Origin: Nitratireductor pacificus pht-3B
Lineage (GTDB): Bacteria > Pseudomonadota > Alphaproteobacteria > Rhizobiales > Rhizobiaceae
NCBI RefSeq assembly: GCF_000300335.1
Contig: NZ_AMRM01000003.1
Location: forward strand, 62,001 to 126,000
Length of the DNA: 64,000 nucleotides
Reading direction: 5' to 3'
How positions within the stretch are numbered: position 1 is the stretch's first letter; each line of letters begins with the position of its first letter. Under the pieces are notes generated by a model. That model was not told where the DNA came from. It saw only the letters and a program-made list of their open reading frames with translations, and searched no databases. Positions 29,402 through 39,906 of the stretch are shown here, piece after piece. The translations under genes and the position numbers were made by a program.

Positions 29402-30148
29402 ATGACGCAGCAACCCGTCCAATCGCCGCAGTTCTTTCTGACTGCCCCCTCGCCCTGCCCTTATCTGGAAGGACAGTTCGAGCGTAAGGTTTTCACCCAT
29501 CTGGTGGGTGAGAAGGCGCCGGAGATGAACGATCTGCTGACCCAGGGCGGCTTCCGCCGGTCCCAGAACATCGCATATCGCCCGGCCTGCGAGACCTGCC
29601 GCGCCTGCGTTTCCGTAAGGATCCTGGCGCAGGAGTTCAGGCCGACGAAGAACATGAAGCGCATCATGAAGCTGAATGCCGACCTGATCGGAACGGCGCA
29701 TGGCGCGGAACCCTCGACCGAGCAATACTCCCTCTTCCGCGCCTATCTCGACGCGCGCCACAAGAAGGGCGGCATGTCGGACATGACCGTGCTCGACTAC
29801 GCCATGATGGTCGAGGACACCCATGTCGGCACGCAGGTGATCGAGTATCGCCGGCGCGGCGCCGACAGCTTCATCACCGGCAAGGGCGAAGGACCGCTGA
29901 TGGCGGTGGCGCTGACCGACACGATGAGCGACGGGCTGTCGATGGTCTATTCCTTCTTCAACCCGGCGCTGGCCGAACGATCGCTTGGCTCGTTCATGAT
30001 CCTCGACCATATCCAGCGGGCCATCGCCGCCGGCCTGCCGCATGTGTATCTCGGCTACTGGGTCAATGGTTCGCGCAAAATGGCCTATAAGGTGCGTTTC
30101 AAGCCGCAGGAGCATCTCGGTCCGCAGGGCTGGGACCGCGTCGAGTAG
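29402..30148 (+). CDS. bpt: Aspartate/glutamate leucyltransferase
   Basis: 248 residues of the Ate1/Bpt family, which transfers leucine from Leu-tRNA to N-terminal Asp or Glu, marking proteins for ClpAP via the N-end rule. Visible are the N-terminal [18 protein letters not shown], the cysteine cluster [16 protein letters not shown] and the C-terminal [20 protein letters not shown] with [19 protein letters not shown]. The substrate assignment as leucyl rather than arginyl follows the bacterial family. The ATG at 29402 lies 23 nt after the SLC13 stop, suggesting cotranscription. Confidence 0.93.
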   Translation: MTQQPVQSPQFFLTAPSPCPYLEGQFERKVFTHLVGEKAPEMNDLLTQGGFRRSQNIAYRPACETCRACVSVRILAQEFRPTKNMKRIMKLNADLIGTAHGAEPSTEQYSLFRAYLDARHKKGGMSDMTVLDYAMMVEDTHVGTQVIEYRRRGADSFITGKGEGPLMAVALTDTMSDGLSMVYSFFNPALAERSLGSFMILDHIQRAIAAGLPHVYLGYWVNGSRKMAYKVRFKPQEHLGPQGWDRVE

Positions 30149-30202
30149 GGTCCTCACCCTGGCCTCCCGTTTCTTCCCACGCATTCACGAGGTCCATCAG
30201 CC

Positions 30203-31105
30203 GTGTCCGATCCCGCTTCCACGCACGCCAAGGGCCTGGCGCTGACCGCCTTCGGCGGCCTGGCGCTCACGGTCGACATTCCACTGATCAGGCTCGCCGA
30301 CGGCGATCCCTGGCCGATCCTGATGGTGCGCAGCGGCATGACGGTGACGGTGGCGCTTGCGGTGTGGCTCGTCTGGCGCGCCGTCTCGAAGAACGTGCCG
30401 CCACTCATTCCGGGCCGTGCCGGGCTTGTCGTCGGCGCGCTCTACGCCTTGTCCGCGCTCTCCTTCATGACCGCCGTCTACAACACCTCGACCGCCAACC
30501 TGGTCTTCATCCTTGCCTTCAACTCGATGTTCGCAGCGCTTCTCTCATGGCTCTTTCTGCTGGAGCGACCGGCGCCCGCGACGCTGATCGCCATGGGCGT
30601 CATGCTGGTCGGCGTGCTGATCATCGTCCGCGGCGGCATCGGCGCCGGACATTTCTTCGGCGACATGATGGCACTGACCTCCGCGCTCCTCCTGGCGATC
30701 GCCATCACGATCACCCGCAAGAGCGGGCGTGACATGGGCTTCGCGGCACTCGTCGCGGTCGCCCTGCCCTGCGCCGTGGCGGCCGTGATGACCGTCAAGA
30801 CCGGCTACCGCGTCGAGGCGCCATGGTGGATCATCTTCAACGGCGCGGTGATCATGCCGATCTCGTTCTTCTGCCTCGCCAACGGGCCAAAGTACATTTC
30901 GGGACCGGAGGTGGCGATGTTCTATCTGCTCGAAACCGTGCTTGCGCCTGTCTGGGTCTGGCTGATCTTCTCCGAGGTGCCGAGCCGCGCGACGCTGGTC
31001 GGCGGAACGATCCTCATCGTCGCGCTGGTGACGCACTCCCTCTGGCAGCTCCATGCGGGGCGCAGGCGGCGCCTGGCGCGCGGAACGATCCGGCATCCGC
31101 TGTAG
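30203..31105 (+). CDS. DMT family transporter (two EamA domains)
   Basis: 300 residues with ten predicted helices in two EamA repeats (about 8-143 and 155-288). GTG start at 30203. Recognisable features are the first-repeat end LLERPAPATLIAMGVMLVGV and the second-repeat end SEVPSRATLVGGTILIVALV. EamA proteins generally export amino acids or other small metabolites; the substrate is unknown. It lies 54 bp after bpt and is convergent with tex, with a hairpin between them. Confidence 0.9.
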   Translation: MSDPASTHAKGLALTAFGGLALTVDIPLIRLADGDPWPILMVRSGMTVTVALAVWLVWRAVSKNVPPLIPGRAGLVVGALYALSALSFMTAVYNTSTANLVFILAFNSMFAALLSWLFLLERPAPATLIAMGVMLVGVLIIVRGGIGAGHFFGDMMALTSALLLAIAITITRKSGRDMGFAALVAVALPCAVAAVMTVKTGYRVEAPWWIIFNGAVIMPISFFCLANGPKYISGPEVAMFYLLETVLAPVWVWLIFSEVPSRATLVGGTILIVALVTHSLWQLHAGRRRRLARGTIRHPL

Positions 31106-31123
31106 GCGGAACGAGCGTTGTTC

Positions 31124-31160
31124 CCGCCCTCGTGGTGAACTTTTCGAGCCACGAGGGCGG
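31124..31160. terminator. Bidirectional hairpin between the DMT gene and tex
   Basis: Perfect 12-bp stem CCGCCCTCGTGG/CCACGAGGGCGG with a 13-nt loop, in the 84-bp gap between two convergent genes. No long T-run. Confidence 0.6.
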
Positions 31161-31189
31161 CATGCGGAACACCGCCTGGCCCGTGCCGG

Positions 31190-33520
31190 CTATTTCTTCT
31201 TCATGGCCTGCGCCAGCGCCGCGGCGAGCGCCCCCTGCGGTTCGGCGCCGCGCGCGCCCGGCCTGGCGCCTCCCTTGCGCGGCGGTTCGCCGCGGGAAGG
31301 CCGTCCGCCGTCACGCGGGCGGGCAGCGCCGGCGTCGGCACCTGCATCCTTGCGCATCGACAGGCTGATGCGCTTGCGCTTGATGTCCACCTCCAGCACC
31401 TTGACCTTCACCACGTCGCCGGCCTTCACGACCTCATGCGCATCCTTGATGAACCGGTCGGCCAGTTGGGAGACATGCACCAGCCCGTCCTGATGGACGC
31501 CGATATCGACGAAGGCGCCGAAGGCGGCGACATTGGTCACCGTCCCTTCCAGCGCCATGCCGGGCTTCAGGTCCTTGATGTCGTCGACCCCTTCGGCGAA
31601 GGTCGCCGTGCGGAAGGCGGGGCGCGGGTCGCGGCCGGGCTTGTCCAGTTCGGCGATGATGTCGCGCACGGTCGGCAGGCCGAAGCGCTCGTCGACGAAG
31701 ACACGCGGATCGAGCGCCTTCAGCGCGGCGCTGTCGCCCATCAGCGCGCGCACGTCGCGGCCGCAGGCGGCGACGATCCGGCGCGCCACGCCATAGGCTT
31801 CCGGGTGGACGGAGGATGCGTCGAGCGGCTCGCTGCCTCCGGCGATGCGCAGAAAACCGGCGCATTGCTCGAACGTCCGCTGGCCGAGCCGGCCGACATC
31901 GAGCAGTTGCTGGCGGCTCGAAAACGCCCCGTTCACGTCGCGGTGGGCGACGATCGCCTCGGCAAGCGAGGCGCCAAGCCCGGAGACGCGCGCCAGCAGC
32001 GGCGCGGACGCCGTGTTGAGGTCGACGCCGACCGCGTTCACCGCGTCTTCGACCACCGCATCGAGCGCCTTGGCCAGCCGGTACTGGTCGACATCGTGCT
32101 GGTACTGACCGACGCCGATCGACTTCGGCTCGATCTTGACCAGTTCGGCGAGAGGGTCCTGCAGGCGGCGGGCGATGGAGACCGCCCCGCGCAGCGACAC
32201 GTCGAGACCGGGGAATTCGGCCGCCGCCGTCTCCGATGCCGAATAGACCGACGCGCCGGCCTCCGAGACGATCACCTTGAGCGGCTTCGGCGCCGGCATG
32301 TCCGCCAGCATGTCCGCCAGCATGTCGGCCACCAGCTTTTCGGTCTCGCGGCTGCCTGTACCGTTGCCGATGGCGATCAGCTCGACGCCGTGCTTGCGCA
32401 CGAGCGCGGCCAGTTCGGCCTGCGTGCCGCGCAGGTCGTTGCGCGGCGGGAACGGATAGACGGTGCTGGTCGCGAGCAGCTTGCCCGTCCCGTCGACCAC
32501 GGCCACCTTGACGCCCGTGCGGATGCCGGGATCGAGCCCCATCGTCGCGCGCGATCCCGCCGGCGCGGCCAGAAGCAGATCCTTCAGATTGCGCGCGAAA
32601 ACGTTGATCGCCTCCTCCTCCGCGCGCTCGCGCAGGTCGCGCATCAGGTCGAGGTTCAGATGCAGGAAGAGCTTCACCCGCCAGGCCCAGCCGGCGACCT
32701 CCAGCAGCCAGCGATCGCCCGCAAGCGCATTGCCGATGCCATAGGCGGCGGCCACCATGCCGACGGCAGGCTTCAGCGGCCCGGTGTCGTCGGCATCGAC
32801 CTCCAGATCGAGCGAGAGCACATCCTCGTTGCGGCCGCGCAGCATGGCGAGCGCGCGATGGCTCGGCACGTTCGCCCAGCGCTCCGAGTGATCGAAATAG
32901 TCGGAGAATTTTGCGCCGGCCTCCTCCTTGCCCTCCACCACGCGGGCGCGCAGCACGGCGCGTTCCTTCATGTGGTTGCGCAGCCGTCCGACCAGATCGG
33001 CGTTCTCGGCGAACTGCTCGGCCAGGATGTCGCGCGCGCCTTCCAGCGCCGCCTTGGTGTCCGGCACATCGTCGGTCAGATAGCCGGCGGCGAGATCGGC
33101 GGGCTCCCTGCCGCGCTCGGCCAGAATCATCTCGGCCAGCGGCCCGAGGCCGCGCTCGCGGGCGATCTCGGCCTTGGTGCGGCGCTTCGGCTTGTAGGGC
33201 AGATAGATGTCTTCCAGCTCGGCCTTGGTGCCGACGGCGGCGATCTTCGCCTCCAGTTCCTCGGTCAGCTTGCCCTGCTCGCGGATCGAACCGAGGATCG
33301 TCTCGCGACGCTGCTCGAGCTCGCGCAGATAGGCGAGCCGTTCGGACAGAAGGCGGAGCTGCGTGTCATCGAGGCCGCCGGTCACCTCCTTGCGGTAGCG
33401 GGCGACGAAGGGCACGGTCGCGCCCTCGTCCAGGAGGCCGATGGCCGCCTGCGCCTGTTCCGGCCTGGCGTTGATCTCGGTGGCGATAAGGGCGGCGATG
33501 CGTTTGACGTCTGCGGACAT
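31190..33520 (-). CDS. tex: Transcription accessory protein Tex
   Basis: 776 residues with the full Tex domain order: helical N-terminus ([19 protein letters not shown]), YqgF-like nuclease fold (about 330-450, [20 protein letters not shown]-like), helix-hairpin-helix ([20 protein letters not shown]), and a C-terminal S1 RNA-binding domain (about 650-720, [20 protein letters not shown]). It ends in a basic, Gly/Arg-rich tail. Tex binds nucleic acids and affects transcription. An in-frame duplication gives MLADMLADM near residue 405. Monocistronic. Confidence 0.96.
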   Translation of the reverse strand: MSADVKRIAALIATEINARPEQAQAAIGLLDEGATVPFVARYRKEVTGGLDDTQLRLLSERLAYLRELEQRRETILGSIREQGKLTEELEAKIAAVGTKAELEDIYLPYKPKRRTKAEIARERGLGPLAEMILAERGREPADLAAGYLTDDVPDTKAALEGARDILAEQFAENADLVGRLRNHMKERAVLRARVVEGKEEAGAKFSDYFDHSERWANVPSHRALAMLRGRNEDVLSLDLEVDADDTGPLKPAVGMVAAAYGIGNALAGDRWLLEVAGWAWRVKLFLHLNLDLMRDLRERAEEEAINVFARNLKDLLLAAPAGSRATMGLDPGIRTGVKVAVVDGTGKLLATSTVYPFPPRNDLRGTQAELAALVRKHGVELIAIGNGTGSRETEKLVADMLADMLADMPAPKPLKVIVSEAGASVYSASETAAAEFPGLDVSLRGAVSIARRLQDPLAELVKIEPKSIGVGQYQHDVDQYRLAKALDAVVEDAVNAVGVDLNTASAPLLARVSGLGASLAEAIVAHRDVNGAFSSRQQLLDVGRLGQRTFEQCAGFLRIAGGSEPLDASSVHPEAYGVARRIVAACGRDVRALMGDSAALKALDPRVFVDERFGLPTVRDIIAELDKPGRDPRPAFRTATFAEGVDDIKDLKPGMALEGTVTNVAAFGAFVDIGVHQDGLVHVSQLADRFIKDAHEVVKAGDVVKVKVLEVDIKRKRISLSMRKDAGADAGAARPRDGGRPSRGEPPRKGGARPGARGAEPQGALAAALAQAMKKK
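32297..32332 (-). repeat. 12-bp tandem repeat inside tex
   Basis: CATGTCCGCCAG occurs twice in a row (32297-32320), then a third diverged copy (32321-32332). It encodes MLAD-MLAD in Tex. Confidence 0.8.
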
Positions 33521-33556
33521 GCGAATTCCCGATATTGCGCGTGCGGCGAAGATAGA

Positions 33557-33601
33557 GCATCGGACCGAAAAGTGGGAACCGGTTTTCGGTTGTTCCGATG
33601 C
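33557..33601. repeat. Rhizobial palindromic intergenic element (GCATCGGA family)
   Basis: The ends GCATCGGA/TCCGATGC are perfect inverted repeats, with inner CCGAAAA and TTTTCGG arms around GTGGGAACCGG. The motif GACCGAAAAGTGGGAACCGG is, from memory, a common dispersed repeat in Mesorhizobium and relatives. First of three unrelated repeats in the 389-bp gene-free tex/hydrolase gap (33521-33909). Confidence 0.6.
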
Positions 33602-33611
33602 GCCATCAACG

Positions 33612-33655
33612 GTTGAGATCGTCCTTTGTGCGTCCGAAAGGACCTAGGGCGATCT
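33612..33655. repeat. RIME-like palindromic element, copy 1
   Basis: GAGATCGTCCTTTGTGCGTCC followed by a decayed complementary arm GGACCTAGGGCGATCT. A related copy lies at 42290-42335. Resembles the rhizobial intergenic mosaic elements; assignment from memory. Confidence 0.55.
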
Positions 33656-33736
33656 AACGTCATTCGCCGCCCTCTGCCGCCCGCAAGAACGGCTTTTCCA
33701 CAGCCCCGGATGTGGACGGCGCGGTTCCCGGCGTCG

Positions 33737-33881
33737 TGCGTCCTTCGACAAGCTCAGGATGAGGGAGGGAGGAGCGGTACGCCCCCGGCTCTCTGCACAT
33801 GCAGAAAGCGCAAGACGACCGCAACGGCCATTGCCGCCGAGTAGCGCTCCCTTCCTCATCCTGAGCTTGTCGAAGGACGCA
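33737..33881. repeat. Paired 31-bp inverted repeat (CTTCGACAAGCTCAGGATG family)
   Basis: Arms 33737-33767 and 33851-33881 match as inverted repeats at 30 of 31 positions and are separated by 83 bp. The core TCCTTCGACAAGCTCAGGAT is a frequent REP-like sequence in alphaproteobacteria. The pair structure resembles a REP doublet or small MITE. No reading frame is convincing in the spacer. Confidence 0.7.
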
Positions 33882-33909
33882 GGGCGGCGACGAAGCGGTG
33901 GCGGTGCTC

Positions 33910-35067
33910 CTATCGCGGCGCCAGTTGTTCGATCAGGTCGTTGGCGAACGCGGTCATCGTCATCGCGGCGGCGAAGTCGAACTTGTTGATGGCGACGAAC
34001 ACGCCGACGCCGCGTGCCGGGGCGAAAGCGTGATAGACGAGCATGCCCTGCAGCCCGCCCGCCTTCTGCAGGATGAGCGGACGATTGCCCTCGGGACGCA
34101 TCACCACCCAGCCGAGCGCCATGGCGTCCATCGCGCCGGATTCGTCGAAGCCGAAGACCGGCGACAACCCGTCGCGCTCGACATAGGCGGCGTGATCGAT
34201 CAGCCGCATCTCGGCCATGTCCGGCGAGGCGCGGTCGAGATGCCAGCCGAGCCAGCGCAGGATGTCGTTGGGCGTCGAATAGAGGCTGCTGGCGCCGGCC
34301 ATCACCGGCGTCGCCGGCACGTCGGGCAGCGGGGATCCATCGACATTGTGCCCCTGCATGAGGCGCGGGCGGTCCGCTTCCGTTGGCGCGAATTTCGTAT
34401 GCTTCAGGCCGAGCGGTCCGAGGACGCGTTCGGCGAGAAGATCGGCATAGGGTTTTTCAGCCGCCTCGCCGAGCGCGACGCCCAGCATGTCGAAGGCGAA
34501 GTTCGAATAGAGGCCGCCCGTGCCGGCAGCGAAGAGCTGGGCGTCGCGCTCGGCAAGCGCCGCGCGGTAGGCCTCGAGCGTCAGCGTAGCGAACGGATCC
34601 TTCTCCGGTCCGGGCTCCCGCTCCAGTTCGCGCGGCAGGCCCGATGTGTGGGTAGCGAGGTCGATCAGGCGGATTGGCTTTCCATCCTTCGCGGCGACCC
34701 TGGCATCGGCTCCCAGATGCTTCTGCAGCGGATCGGCCAGGCCGACCGTGCCATCGGCGGCAAGGCTGGCCAGAACCGCGCCGGTGAAGACCTTGGTGAC
34801 GGAGCCGACGCGCATCAGCGTGTCGCCGTCGGGCGCCCTGCCCGTCCCGTCCGCGATCTCGCCGAAGCCGGCGACCGCCGTCTCGCCGTCGCGAATGGCA
34901 CCCAGGACGAGACCCGGCACGCCGGTTTCGAGGAACAGGATGGAGCCGGAGAACGCGACGGCTTCCTCAAGCAGGCGGTCGGCCGCGCCGGCCGGCACCG
35001 CGAAGCCCACCACGCCGGCCAGAACGATGGCCGATGTCTTCCGGCGTGCCCTTGTCCAAAACCGCAT
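33910..35067 (-). CDS. Serine hydrolase, beta-lactamase/DD-peptidase fold
   Basis: 385 residues. The N-terminal signal peptide ends near AVPAGAADR. The penicillin-binding-like active site has SVTK (SxxK, catalytic Ser and Lys, near residue 90) and YSN (YxN, in GTGGLYSNFAFDMLG), and a C-terminal HKG-like box is replaced by LQKAGGLQG. Belongs to the class-C beta-lactamase/AmpH/esterase superfamily, probably periplasmic and acting on peptidoglycan peptides or esters; the precise substrate is open. ATG at 35067 has GGGAGGCGG upstream; the frame extends further. Confidence 0.87.
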   Translation of the reverse strand: MRFWTRARRKTSAIVLAGVVGFAVPAGAADRLLEEAVAFSGSILFLETGVPGLVLGAIRDGETAVAGFGEIADGTGRAPDGDTLMRVGSVTKVFTGAVLASLAADGTVGLADPLQKHLGADARVAAKDGKPIRLIDLATHTSGLPRELEREPGPEKDPFATLTLEAYRAALAERDAQLFAAGTGGLYSNFAFDMLGVALGEAAEKPYADLLAERVLGPLGLKHTKFAPTEADRPRLMQGHNVDGSPLPDVPATPVMAGASSLYSTPNDILRWLGWHLDRASPDMAEMRLIDHAAYVERDGLSPVFGFDESGAMDAMALGWVVMRPEGNRPLILQKAGGLQGMLVYHAFAPARGVGVFVAINKFDFAAAMTMTAFANDLIEQLAPR

Positions 35068-35130
35068 TTCCGCCTCCCTGCCTGATCGATGCGTTCTCAA
35101 GGATGGGCGGCGGGCATTACCACAAGGTTG

Positions 35131-35158
35131 CGCCGGCAGACATTTTTTCGCCGGCGCG
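35131..35158 (-). terminator. Hairpin downstream of parC
   Basis: Perfect 8-bp GCGCCGGC/GCCGGCGC with a 12-nt loop, 8 bp after the parC stop. The T-run is in the loop rather than after the stem, so termination is uncertain. Confidence 0.4.
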
Positions 35159-35165
35159 GGTCCGC

Positions 35166-37424
<2,259 letters not shown>

Positions 37425-37465
37425 GGGTTCCGGTTAGACCAGCGGGTGATTCGCGGCAAGTGTGG

Positions 37466-37560
37466 ATAGCGAGTAGCGAGTAGCGAGTAGCGAGTAGGTT
37501 CACGTTCCGCAGAAACGACTGCAGTCCTTTTTCCCTACTCGCTATTCACTATTCGCTCCT
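37466..37560. repeat. TAGCGAR heptamer array and hairpin upstream of parC
   Basis: Left arm: about four and a half tandem copies of TAGCGAG (37466-37496). Right arm, inverted and less regular: CTACTCGCTATTCACTATTCGC (37534-37555). The arms could form a long imperfect hairpin. The same heptamers flank the terminator at 39834. Confidence 0.65.
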
Positions 37561-37563
37561 CAC

Positions 37564-38487
37564 TCACCTCGTCACCTGCGCCAGAAACCGCTCGATGGCC
37601 ACGGTTGCCGGATCGCCGGGCTGGCCGAGCTTGCGGGCGATCGAGCCGTGCGTGTAGCGGCCGCCGTCGAACACGGCGACGCGCGCGCCGCGCGAGCGCA
37701 ACAGGTTGGCGTAGCCGTTGGTCAGCGCCCTGCGGCGCTCGCCGTTCGATCCCGAATGGAGAAACAGATGCGGCGGGAAGCCGGAGCGCTGGCGGGCATA
37801 GGTGACTGGTGACCAGCGCACCCAGTCGCGCGGGTTCGACCCGAAGGCGTTGATGTAGGGATAGCCGAGCGAGCCGCGCATGCCGGCATAGGCGACCATG
37901 TCGTAGGCCTGCACATCGTTGGGGATGATGCCGCGCACCGGGCCGGCGACATTGCGCGCCGACGCCATCGCCACCAGATGCGCGCCCGCCGAATGGCCCA
38001 TCAGGACGATACGCGAAGGATCGCCGCCATAGCGGCCGATGTTGGAGCGAACCCATGCGATGGCGGCCGAGAGATCGTTGACCTGGCCGTCGATGGTGGT
38101 GGCGGGCACTTTGCGATAGTCGATGGAGACGAGCACGTAGCCGCGCCCGGTCAGCCATTGCGACATCGAATAGATCTTCTTGCGATCGCCCTTCACCCAG
38201 CCGCCGCCATGGGCATAGATGACGACCGGCGCGCGGCCGCCGGCGAAGGAGAACAGGTTCATTCGCACGACCCCCGCCTGAACCGGGCGGCCGCCGCGCT
38301 CCGGCGCGTGGATGTCCAGTTTCAGGCCGGCGCGATAGGCTATCCCTTCGTGCAGTTCCGCGGCACGGGCAAGGCCCGTCGAAAGGGTCATCGCAACCAC
38401 GAGCAAGGCCAGGCGCAATCCCGCCCAAGCGCCCGGTCGCTCGCAGGCCGGCCGTTGCGTTCCCGTCCGTGAAATTTCTGCAGGCAA
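37564..38487 (-). CDS. Secreted alpha/beta hydrolase
   Basis: 307 residues with an N-terminal signal-like segment (about 22-42, LRLALLVVAMTLSTGLARAA). The alpha/beta hydrolase fold (hormone-sensitive-lipase/BD-FAE-like) shows the oxyanion motif YAHGGGWVKGD, the nucleophile elbow GHSAGAHL and the catalytic His in YTHGSIARKLG. It is likely an esterase acting outside the cytoplasm. Upstream of parC on the same strand with 139 bp of repeat-containing DNA between. Confidence 0.87.
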   Translation of the reverse strand: MPAEISRTGTQRPACERPGAWAGLRLALLVVAMTLSTGLARAAELHEGIAYRAGLKLDIHAPERGGRPVQAGVVRMNLFSFAGGRAPVVIYAHGGGWVKGDRKKIYSMSQWLTGRGYVLVSIDYRKVPATTIDGQVNDLSAAIAWVRSNIGRYGGDPSRIVLMGHSAGAHLVAMASARNVAGPVRGIIPNDVQAYDMVAYAGMRGSLGYPYINAFGSNPRDWVRWSPVTYARQRSGFPPHLFLHSGSNGERRRALTNGYANLLRSRGARVAVFDGGRYTHGSIARKLGQPGDPATVAIERFLAQVTR

Positions 38488-38624
38488 GGCCCCATCCCGA
38501 ATTTGCTGTTCGCGTTACGCATGAAATTGACACATCATCGGTCAATCGTCATCTTCCCAGCGCAATATTCGGCCAGGTAGCCGGCGCTTTACCATAGTTA
38601 TACGTATTTCGAGGAACGATCCCC

Positions 38625-39818
38625 ATGCTCAGCCATGCCTTAAAGCTGAAGTCTATTTCCCTTGCGGCCCTGCTTTCCGCGACCGCAATGCAATCCGCCT
38701 GGGCCTGGGAGGCCGAAGCCGTCGCCGAACGCTACAAGATGATGCTCGAGCAGCAGGGCATCGAGGCCGGCTGGAGCAGCGTCAGCAAGGATGGCGATTC
38801 GGTCGTGCTCGAGAGCTTCACCCTTGGCGTGGCGGGCTTCGACACGCGCGCCGATCTCGGCACCTTCGTCCTGCAGGACGTCAGCGAGAGCGATATCGGC
38901 TACGAGATCGGCCGGGTTGAACTCGACACGTTCCAGCATGCGAAGGACGGCATCGAGCTGACGCTCGCCGGACTGACCATCGACGGGCTGGTCCTGCCGG
39001 GGGAAAATGCCGGGAACCTCTATGGCGGCATGATGCAGTACCGCCGCTTCGCCCTCGACAGCGTCAAGGTCGGGATGGGCGGCCCGGAGCCGGTGTTCAC
39101 GCTCGACGGGCTGACCGCGAACACCTCCGTCAAGGAAAGCGAGGGACTGCTCACCTTCAGCGGAGGGGCGGACAGGTTCTGGCTGGATCTGGCCAAGCTG
39201 ACGAACAGCGCTGAAGCCAGCAAGGCGATCAAGGAATTCGGCTACGAGCAGCTCTCCGGCCGGGCCGACATGGAGGGCAGCTGGAGCCCCGAGGATGGCC
39301 GGCTGATCGTGTCGCGTTACGACGCCACGTTCGACAATGCCGGCACGCTGGGCATCAAGGCCGACGTCAGCGGCTACACGCCGGACTTCATCAAGGCGCT
39401 GCAGGAGATGCAGAAGAAGGTCAACAACGCCCCGCAGGAGCAGCAGCAGGCGCAGAGCCTGGCGATGCTCGGCCTGATGCAGCAGCTCAACCTGCACGGC
39501 GCGTCGGTGCGCTTCTCGGACGCCTCCCTGACCCAGAAGGTCCTCGCCTACGTCGCCGCACAGCAGGGCATCCAGCCCGCCGACGTGGCCAACCAGGCCA
39601 AGGCCATCGTTCCGCTGATGGCGGGGCAGTATCTCGGGCCGGAGCTGACGCAGAGCCTGTCGGCGGCGCTCGCCGCCTATATGGACAACCCGAAGAGCCT
39701 GGAGATCCGCCTCGCGCCGGCGGAGCCGATGCCCTTCGCCGTCCTGATGGGCGCCGCCATGGGATCGCCGGAGGCGCTGGCCAAGCAGCTGGGGCTGACG
39801 GTGGTGGCGAATGAGTGA
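38625..39818 (+). CDS. Secreted or periplasmic protein of unknown function
   Basis: 397 residues with a clear signal peptide (MLSHALKLKSISLAALLSAT, cleavage near SAWA). The mature part has repeated beta-strand-like segments (VVLESFTLGVAGFDTRADLG, FALDSVKVGMGGPEPVFTLD) and a Gln/Ala-rich helix (PQEQQQAQSLAMLGLMQQLN). It has no enzyme motif or membrane anchor I recognise. The repeated beta pattern resembles periplasmic lipid-carrier or AsmA-like proteins, but this is only a resemblance. Monocistronic, ending at a strong terminator shared with aspS. Confidence 0.75.
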   Translation: MLSHALKLKSISLAALLSATAMQSAWAWEAEAVAERYKMMLEQQGIEAGWSSVSKDGDSVVLESFTLGVAGFDTRADLGTFVLQDVSESDIGYEIGRVELDTFQHAKDGIELTLAGLTIDGLVLPGENAGNLYGGMMQYRRFALDSVKVGMGGPEPVFTLDGLTANTSVKESEGLLTFSGGADRFWLDLAKLTNSAEASKAIKEFGYEQLSGRADMEGSWSPEDGRLIVSRYDATFDNAGTLGIKADVSGYTPDFIKALQEMQKKVNNAPQEQQQAQSLAMLGLMQQLNLHGASVRFSDASLTQKVLAYVAAQQGIQPADVANQAKAIVPLMAGQYLGPELTQSLSAALAAYMDNPKSLEIRLAPAEPMPFAVLMGAAMGSPEALAKQLGLTVVANE

Positions 39819-39905
39819 AGTAGCGAATAGCGAAAAAGGGTTGCGGGCCTGGTACGGCCCGCAACCCTTTTCTCTTTACTACTACTCGCTATTCGCTCTT
39901 CAGCA
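39817..39905. repeat. TAGCGAR heptamer hairpin enclosing the terminator
   Basis: Left arm TAGCGAATAGCGAA (39821-39834); right arm CTACTCGCTATTCGCT. Both are copies of the heptamers seen at 37466-37560, placed symmetrically outside the terminator stem. Confidence 0.6.
39834..39871. terminator. Strong bidirectional terminator
   Basis: Perfect 16-bp stem AAAAGGGTTGCGGGCC/GGCCCGCAACCCTTTT with a 6-nt loop; A-tract at one foot and T-tract at the other, serving the convergent unknown gene (+) and aspS (-). Confidence 0.9.
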
Positions 39906-39906
39906 T

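Noticed and set aside
37466-37496. Tandem TAGCGAG repeats as a possible CRISPR or VNTR array
   Set aside because: Unit of 7 bp without spacers; not CRISPR. Kept as a repeat instead.
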